Shown in pieces: positions 6,915-10,886 of a stretch of 10,886 nt of DNA (position 1 is its first letter; each line of letters opens with the position of its first letter). The notes below the pieces were generated by a model, which worked only from the letters and a program-made list of their open reading frames with translations, was not told where the DNA came from and did no database searches. The translations under genes and the position numbers were made by a program. This stretch comes from Solirubrobacterales bacterium (GTDB lineage: Bacteria; Actinomycetota; Thermoleophilia; Solirubrobacterales; Solirubrobacteraceae): positions 1 through 10,886 of the forward strand of contig QHBV01000074.1 in NCBI GenBank assembly GCA_003244035.1, given 5' to 3'.

Positions 6915-8000
6915 CTAACGGTTTCGCAAGAACGACGGGATCTCGATCTCGTCGTCGCGGATCTCGAGCGAGGAGCGCTGGCGATCATCCATCGTCACGT
7001 CGCGATCGCGACGCGCACGGCGGGTCGACTCGCGCGCCGAGCTCGGGTGGGCCTGCCCGTGGTCGAAGCCGGTGGCGATCACCGTCACCCGCACGTCGTC
7101 GCCGAGGGCGTCGTCGATCACCGCGCCGAAGATGATGTTCGAGTTCGAGTCGGCGGCGGCCTGGACGATCTCGGCCGCCTCGTTGACCTCGAACAGCCCC
7201 AGGTCGTTTCCGCCCGTGATGTTGAGCAGGATCCCCATCGCCCCCTCGACGGACTCCTCCAGCAGCGGGGAGGAGATCGCGATCTTCGCCGCCTCGGCCG
7301 CGCGGCTCTCGCCGCCCGCGCTGCCGATCCCCATCAGCGCCGTGCCGGCGTCGTGCATGATCGTCCGCACGTCGGCGAAGTCGAGGTTGATCAGCCCGGG
7401 GATCGTGATCAGGTCGGTAATGCCCTGGACCCCCTGGCGCAGGACGTTGTCCGCCTCCCGGAACGCGTCGAGGATCGTCGTGCGTCGCTCGACGACCGCG
7501 AGCAGCTTCTCGTTGGGGATCACGATCAGCGTGTCGACGTGCTCGCGGAGCTTCTGGATCCCCTCCTGCGCCTGGCGGCCGCGCTGCGCCCCCTCGAACG
7601 TGAACGGCCTCGTCACCACGCCGACGGTCAGCGCGCCGATCTCGTTCTTGGCGATGTCCGCGATCACTGGGGCTGCCCCCGTGCCGGTGCCGCCTCCCTC
7701 GCCGGCGGTCACGAACACCATGTCGGCGCCCTTCAGCGCTTCCTTGATGTCGTCTCGCGACTCGGCCGCGGCGCTCTGGCCGACGTCCGGGTTGGCGCCC
7801 GCGCCGAGCCCCTTGGTCAGCTCGTGGCCGATGTTGAGCTTGATGTCCGCGTCGCACATCGCGAGCGCCTGCGCGTCGGTGTTGCAGGCGACGAACTCGA
7901 CCCCACGCAGGCCGGCATCGACCATCCGGTTGACCGCGTTGGTGCCGCCGCCGCCGACGCCGACGACCTTGATGACTGCCAGGTAACTGCCGCTTTCCAT
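6915..8000 (-). CDS. ftsZ: cell division protein FtsZ
   Basis: This gene encodes the tubulin-like GTPase that polymerises at midcell to form the Z-ring. The protein has 361 residues. Visible features are LAVIKVVGVGGGGTNAVNRM (7-26), the tubulin signature GGGTGTG (103-109), VVTRPFTFEG (128-137), the T7 synergy loop NLDFADVR (205-212), and a C-terminal peptide DDEIEIPSFLRNR (349-361) that should bind partner proteins such as SepF. The linker between the core (ending near 312) and that peptide is short, about 36 residues, and rich in Arg, Asp and Ser. The start is ATG at 8000, preceded at 7 nt by a weak GGACGG (8008-8013). The frame is open to 8072, but those 24 extra codons do not resemble FtsZ and would start upstream of the likely transcription start. 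ftsA is absent between ftsQ and ftsZ, as is usual in actinobacteria. Confidence 0.99.
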   Translation of the reverse strand: MESGSYLAVIKVVGVGGGGTNAVNRMVDAGLRGVEFVACNTDAQALAMCDADIKLNIGHELTKGLGAGANPDVGQSAAAESRDDIKEALKGADMVFVTAGEGGGTGTGAAPVIADIAKNEIGALTVGVVTRPFTFEGAQRGRQAQEGIQKLREHVDTLIVIPNEKLLAVVERRTTILDAFREADNVLRQGVQGITDLITIPGLINLDFADVRTIMHDAGTALMGIGSAGGESRAAEAAKIAISSPLLEESVEGAMGILLNITGGNDLGLFEVNEAAEIVQAAADSNSNIIFGAVIDDALGDDVRVTVIATGFDHGQAHPSSARESTRRARRDRDVTMDDRQRSSLEIRDDEIEIPSFLRNR

Positions 8001-8031
8001 GTGATGACCGTCCGACCCTCGAGGTAGTGTG

Positions 8032-8046
8032 GAGTGTTTTTCACTC
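8032..8046 (-). repeat. small inverted repeat in the predicted ftsZ leader
   Basis: The plus-strand sequence GAGTGTTTTTCACTC has 5-bp arms around a five-base T centre (A5 in the ftsZ transcript). If transcription starts near 8066, it lies in the 5' leader, 31 nt before the ftsZ ATG. It could be a weak hairpin or a binding site; 5-bp arms are close to what chance allows. Confidence 0.25.
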
Positions 8047-8072
8047 GCACGCTGATAGCGGGATTTTTGCAC

Positions 8073-8100
8073 GTTATGGCCTGAAGCTGCACGAAGTCAA
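8073..8100 (-). promoter_or_regulatory. ftsZ: predicted sigma-70-type promoter for ftsZ
   Basis: On the minus strand TTGACT (8095-8100; five of six bases of the -35 consensus) is followed after 16 bp by CATAAC (8073-8078; four of six of the -10 consensus). A transcript would start near 8066 and have a leader of about 66 nt before the ftsZ ATG at 8000. It lies in the 195-bp spacer between ftsQ and ftsZ (8001-8195), a place where ftsZ promoters are known in other bacteria. This is a consensus match only. Confidence 0.5.
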
Positions 8101-8138
8101 CGCTAGCAGCCGCTCGCAACATTACTTGCAGTTCCGTG

Positions 8139-8163
8139 AACTCTCGACAGGTGCCCGAGAGTT
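8139..8163 (-). terminator. 8-bp inverted repeat after ftsQ, terminator or attenuator candidate
   Basis: Perfect 8-bp arms (AACTCTCG and CGAGAGTT) flank a 9-nt loop. The hairpin starts 32 nt after the ftsQ stop and lies about 38 bp upstream of the ftsZ -35 box. It has no following T-run. It may end or attenuate the murB-ftsQ transcript, so that ftsZ depends partly on its own promoter; it could also be a protein-binding site, since the arms make a dyad on DNA. Confidence 0.4.
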
Positions 8164-8195
8164 GCGCCCAGACGACCTCAAGCTCTACTTCAGGG

Positions 8196-8951
8196 TCAGC
8201 CTTTCCCGGCGCCGGTTGCCGGCCGCGCCGGATCGCTGACGTCGATGTAGCCCGCGCCGGCTGCGCCCGCGTCCGTCAGCACCGCGATCGCGCCCCTCCA
8301 TTTCGCCGCCGCCTGGGTCGCGCCACCGAAGTAGATCGCCGGCCCGCCCCGCAGCTGGGCGACCAGCCCATGCACAGCGACGGTCGTGACCTCGCTGACG
8401 TGGGCGAGGAGCTGGTAGGGGGCCGCCGCGAGCAGCGCCACCGCGCGCAGCGCCTCAGGGTCGCGCAGGCGCTTGCCCGCCGGCGCTGCGGGCACCGGGA
8501 TCGACGGCAGCGCCTGGGACGGGAGCACGTCGTGCAGCAGCGTCCCGTCGCTGGCGACGGCGATCGTGTGCCTGCCAGCCACCACGGCTGCGACCGGGGC
8601 ATGCTCGACCACCCGGATTCGCATCCCGTGTGGGAACTGGGTGCTGACCTCGAGCTTCCTGACGACCGAGTAGGGGACGATCGCCGTTCGGAGCCGATCC
8701 ATTCGCACATCGAGCGTGGTCATGCCGCGCGCGGCTGCGCTCAGCGCTGAACCGATCCGCGCGGCGTCCGGTCCGCTCGCGCCCGTCACCACAACGCGAT
8801 CCACAGAGACCAGCGAGGAGTCGCGCAGCCATAGCCAGGTGCCACCAAGCACCCCGGCCAAGGCCACCAGGGCGATCAGCACCCGCGGCCGCGGACGCGG
8901 GATGTGGCGCCGCCGCACCCGCGCCCCCTCCGGCACGCCGGAGGCGATCAT
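8196..8951 (-). CDS. ftsQ: cell division protein FtsQ (DivIB family)
   Basis: This gene encodes a 251-residue bitopic membrane protein of the divisome, linking FtsL/FtsB-type partners with septal peptidoglycan synthesis. A short basic cytoplasmic tail (1-23, RVRRRHIPRPRPR) is followed by one membrane segment (about 24-42, VLIALVALAGVLGGTWLWL). A POTRA domain follows (about 45-116, beginning LVSVDRVVVTGASG and ending RIRVVEHAPVA), then the beta domain with ASDGTLLHD, LPSIPVP and a C-terminal GYIDVSDPARP (234-244), which is the usual FtsQ ending. The start is ATG at 8951, overlapping the murB stop as ATGA, with GGAAG five bases before it. The same frame is open up to 9737, but that part is the shadow of murB. 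The membrane topology and position between murB and ftsZ fit the assignment. Confidence 0.93.
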   Translation of the reverse strand: MIASGVPEGARVRRRHIPRPRPRVLIALVALAGVLGGTWLWLRDSSLVSVDRVVVTGASGPDAARIGSALSAAARGMTTLDVRMDRLRTAIVPYSVVRKLEVSTQFPHGMRIRVVEHAPVAAVVAGRHTIAVASDGTLLHDVLPSQALPSIPVPAAPAGKRLRDPEALRAVALLAAAPYQLLAHVSEVTTVAVHGLVAQLRGGPAIYFGGATQAAAKWRGAIAVLTDAGAAGAGYIDVSDPARPATGAGKG

Positions 8952-9865
8952 CTCCGCTTCCAACCGCCGGGGAGCTCCACCGCGCCCAGCGTCTGCACCT
9001 CGGGCTCGAGCTCGACGCCGAAGCGCTCGCGCACGCGCCGGCGTCCCTCGGCCATCAGCGCGATCACGTCGGCGGTGGTGCCCTCGCCGTGGTTCTCGAC
9101 GAAGTTCGCGTGCTTGACCGAGAAGCCTGCGCCCCCAATCCGCAGTCCGCCGCAGCCGGCCGCTGCCAGCAGCTGCCCGGCCGTCCGCTGCCCGGCCTGG
9201 GGGCCCTTGGGATTCTTGAAGGTCGAGCCGAAGGTCTTGATCCCACCGGGCTGCGCCGCCTTTCGATCTGCGCGCATCCGTGCGAGCGTGGCTTTGACCT
9301 CCGCGCTCGCGGCGGGCTCGAGCGCGAAGCAGGCGCGCGCGACGATCTCCCCCCGCTCGAGGTTCGAGCGGCGATAGCCAAACCCGAGCTGCTGGGGCCC
9401 GCGGCGATCGGTCCCCGCGGCGCTGACCACGTCCACCCACCCCAGCACGCGTGCCAGCTCGCCGCCGTACGCATTCGCGTTCATCCGCACGGCGCCGCCG
9501 ACCGAGCCGGGAATGTTGACCCCGAACTCGATCCCGCTCAGGCCAGCCCGCGCGGCCGCCGCGGAGACGGCCGGAAGGCGCGCGCCCGCGCCGCAGTGGA
9601 TTCGTGTGCCTTGGGATTCGATCTTGCTCAGGTCCTGCTCCAGCTTGATGACCAGCCCGCGGACGCCGGCGTCCGCAACGAGCAGGTTCGACCCCGAGCC
9701 GACCACTCCTACCTCGAGGCCCTCGGCCGCGCTCCACGCGAGCAGGCGCTCGAGCGCTTCGAGCGTGCCCGCGCGGGCGAACAGCTCCGCCGGCCCACCC
9801 GTCCGGATCGTGGTCAACCGGGCCAGCGGGTACTCACGCTGAACGCCTGGCGGCAAGTCGGCCAT
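8948..9865 (-). CDS. murB: UDP-N-acetylenolpyruvoylglucosamine reductase
   Basis: This gene encodes a 305-residue flavoenzyme that reduces UDP-GlcNAc-enolpyruvate to UDP-MurNAc with NADPH, the second committed step of peptidoglycan precursor synthesis. The length fits the shorter type II MurB. FAD-binding motifs are TTIRTGGPAE (18-27) and VVGSGSNLLVADAGVRG (54-70), with GIEFGVNIPGSVGGAVRMNA (111-130). Catalytic candidates are Arg165 in YRRS, Ser214 in FGSTFKNP (the proton donor in E. coli MurB is the matching Ser229) and Glu289 in LEPEV. HANFVEN (252-258) is also typical. The start is ATG at 9865. No Shine-Dalgarno sequence precedes it, but TACCCT at 9874-9879 on the minus strand would place transcription start about at the start codon. 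The gene product precedes MurC in the pathway, and the gene overlaps ftsQ. Confidence 0.97.
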   Translation of the reverse strand: MADLPPGVQREYPLARLTTIRTGGPAELFARAGTLEALERLLAWSAAEGLEVGVVGSGSNLLVADAGVRGLVIKLEQDLSKIESQGTRIHCGAGARLPAVSAAAARAGLSGIEFGVNIPGSVGGAVRMNANAYGGELARVLGWVDVVSAAGTDRRGPQQLGFGYRRSNLERGEIVARACFALEPAASAEVKATLARMRADRKAAQPGGIKTFGSTFKNPKGPQAGQRTAGQLLAAAGCGGLRIGGAGFSVKHANFVENHGEGTTADVIALMAEGRRRVRERFGVELEPEVQTLGAVELPGGWKRR

Positions 9866-9873
9866 GACCGCTC

Positions 9874-9879
9874 AGGGTA
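9874..9879 (-). promoter_or_regulatory. murB: putative -10 box for murB
   Basis: The minus-strand hexamer TACCCT fits the actinobacterial TANNNT pattern and ends 8 nt before the murB ATG, placing the transcript start at or next to the start codon. No -35 match is visible. The lack of a ribosome binding site before murB agrees with leaderless or nearly leaderless expression. It shares the bases at 9878-9879 with the -10 box of the opposite small gene. Confidence 0.4.
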
Positions 9880-9883
9880 GACT
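9878..9883 (+). promoter_or_regulatory. putative -10 box for the 81-residue protein gene, leaderless
   Basis: TAGACT is a good actinobacterial -10 hexamer. Six bases separate it from the ATG at 9890, so transcription would start on the A of the start codon. No Shine-Dalgarno sequence is present, as expected for a leaderless message, and no clear -35 is seen. Confidence 0.5.
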
Positions 9884-9889
9884 CGCGGC

Positions 9890-10135
9890 ATGACGCACGA
9901 GCAGGCAACAGCGCGTTGTGAGCGGCTCAACCGGGAGGAGACCGGGGCGCGGCACTGGTTCGCCAAGCAGGCCGGCGACGACGACTGGCAAGTCGTCTCG
10001 GCGACTGCCCCGGGCCTTCAGGCACACGGACCGCTCAAGGAAGGCGTCGGGATGCAACCGGGGACGCCGGACCCACCCGACCCACGCCCGGCGATCATCC
10101 GCAACATCCCTCCGTACGGCCCGGGGATCGCGTAG
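9890..10135 (+). CDS. small conserved-looking hypothetical protein, antisense within the dcw cluster
   Basis: This gene encodes an 81-residue protein and is the only plus-strand gene in the window. The function is unknown. The N-terminal part (1-40) is a soluble, charged segment with a helix-like ATARCERLNREETGARHWF and a strand-like DDWQVV. The C-terminal part (56-81) is proline-rich, nine prolines in 26 residues, ending IIRNIPPYGPGIA. There is no signal peptide or membrane segment. Coding use is convincing: about 83% of codons end in G or C, and the gene fills the murC-murB gap neatly, starting 24 bp from murB and ending 18 bp before the convergent murC stop. A -10 box suited to a leaderless start supports the ATG at 9890. 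From memory I believe similar small proteins exist in Thermoleophilia, but I could not check this. Confidence 0.7.
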   Translation: MTHEQATARCERLNREETGARHWFAKQAGDDDWQVVSATAPGLQAHGPLKEGVGMQPGTPDPPDPRPAIIRNIPPYGPGIA

Positions 10136-10153
10136 CCGAGCTGCGTCCGGCGC

Positions 10154-10886
10154 TCAGGCGACGAGCGCGCGCCCGAGCGCATCGATGTCCCCGGCGCCCA
10201 TCACCAGGCACAGGTCTCCCGGGCGCAGCGTGGCCTGAAGAAATCCCCGGGCGTCGTCGTGGCGCGGTAGCCACGCGACCGTCCGGCCCCCGGCAGCGTC
10301 GGCGGCGGCGCTCGCCACCATCCTGCCATCGACGCCGGGGAAGTCCTCGGCGCGCTCACGGGCGGGATACACCGCCAGTACCGCGGCCACATCCGCCCGG
10401 GCGAGCGCCGCGCCGAGCTCGCGCGCCAACGCCTGCGTACGCGAATACAGGTGGGGCTGCAGCACGGCCACGAGCCGCCCGGGTGCGAGCGTACGGGCAG
10501 CGGCGATCGCGGCCGCGACCTCGGTCGGATGGTGGGCGTAGTCGTCGTAGACGGGTACGCCCGCACCGGTCCGGCCGAGACGCTCCAGGCGCCGACGCAC
10601 TCCGCCAAAGCTCGCGATCGCCGCGACGGCGCGAGCTGGATCGACCCCGGCGAGCTCACACGCCGTCAGCGCGCCCGCGGCGTTGAGGGCATTGTGGGCG
10701 CCGGGGACGGCGAGCGCCACCTCGCTCCCCCGCCAGCGAAAGCGCGAGCCGCCGGGGTGCAGCACGGGCTCCGGCGCGTCGTAGCTGACGGCGCCCGCGG
10801 GGCGCAACGCCAGCAGCTCGGGACGGTCCCAGACGACCGCGTGCTCGCTCGCGGACAAGAAGGCGCGGAACGTGGCCTCGAGCTCG
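10154..10886 (-). CDS. murC: UDP-N-acetylmuramate--L-alanine ligase, C-terminal part
   Basis: The visible 243 residues are the later part of the central domain and the whole C-terminal domain of MurC, which adds L-alanine to UDP-MurNAc with ATP. The N-terminal Rossmann domain and the ATP-binding P-loop lie beyond the right edge. In fragment numbering the Mur ligase motifs are PGAHNALNAAGALTA (61-75), GGVRRRLERLG (94-104), the strongly MurC-like VYDDYAHHPTEV (112-123), LQPHLYSRT (142-150), YPARERAEDFPGVDG (173-187) and MGAGDID (229-235). The frame remains open to the edge with matching residues (ELEATFRAFL), so no start lies in the window; the TTG at 10858 is internal. The gene ends 18 bp from the convergent small gene. 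murC and murB are separated by that antisense gene, so they either share a message running antisense through it or use separate promoters. Confidence 0.97.
   Translation of the reverse strand, partial: ELEATFRAFLSASEHAVVWDRPELLALRPAGAVSYDAPEPVLHPGGSRFRWRGSEVALAVPGAHNALNAAGALTACELAGVDPARAVAAIASFGGVRRRLERLGRTGAGVPVYDDYAHHPTEVAAAIAAARTLAPGRLVAVLQPHLYSRTQALARELGAALARADVAAVLAVYPARERAEDFPGVDGRMVASAAADAAGGRTVAWLPRHDDARGFLQATLRPGDLCLVMGAGDIDALGRALVA

Noticed and set aside
6797..6988. 64-codon extension of the propeller/PKD frame to 6988
   Set aside because: It is Arg/Ser-rich, overlaps the ftsZ end, and would place the signal peptide internally.
6636..8027. Plus-strand open frame of 463 codons opposite ftsZ
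   Set aside because: It mirrors the ftsZ codons, has low-complexity composition (Arg, Asp, Val, Leu) and no recognisable domain; ftsZ is certain on the other strand.
8952..9737. Upstream extension of the ftsQ frame to 9737
   Set aside because: It is the shadow of murB; FtsQ starts with a short basic tail and membrane segment at 8951.
9089..9880. Plus-strand open frame of 263 codons opposite murB
   Set aside because: It is antisense to a complete murB with catalytic residues, has no motif, and ends in the murB promoter gap.

Overview
The window is high-GC chromosomal DNA, probably from a deep-branching actinobacterium. I infer class Thermoleophilia (the Solirubrobacter/Conexibacter type). 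The signs are a GC content around 70%, a division cluster with ftsQ followed by ftsZ and no ftsA, a glycine decarboxylase split into gcvPA and gcvPB, many GTG starts, stop/start overlaps of the ATGA/GTGA type, and TANNNT -10 elements placed for leaderless transcripts. The taxonomic placement is an inference from gene style, not from a marker comparison. All genes but one lie on the minus strand, so the transcriptional order runs from the right end of the window to the left.

Right end (8000-10886): a division and cell-wall (dcw) block. It holds the C-terminal half of murC (cut by the window edge), murB, ftsQ overlapping murB by ATGA, then a 195-bp control region and ftsZ. MurC and MurB make the cytoplasmic peptidoglycan precursor, FtsQ is a divisome membrane protein, and FtsZ is the Z-ring GTPase. 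A small plus-strand gene for an 81-residue protein (9890-10135) sits between murC and murB, antisense to the cluster. Its -10 box overlaps the likely -10 box of murB.

Middle (3015-6796): two translationally coupled genes for exported proteins. The first encodes a predicted beta-propeller-like protein with a C-terminal PKD domain. The second encodes a secreted glycoside hydrolase family 2 enzyme with both catalytic glutamates present. They lie where ftsZ-linked genes such as yggS, sepF, ylmG or divIVA are found in many Gram-positive genomes, and I see none of those here.

Left end (1-2895): the glycine cleavage operon gcvT-gcvH-gcvPA-gcvPB, tightly packed with 2-bp or overlapping junctions. 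The last gene is only begun before the window ends. This system splits glycine into CO2, ammonia and methylene-tetrahydrofolate.

I see no tRNA, rRNA, CRISPR array, insertion sequence or phage gene. No gene-free stretch reaches 300 bp. The less ordinary points are the antisense small gene with overlapping divergent promoters, the coupled exported propeller/PKD and GH2 pair, and several inverted or direct repeats in the spacers on both sides of ftsZ.
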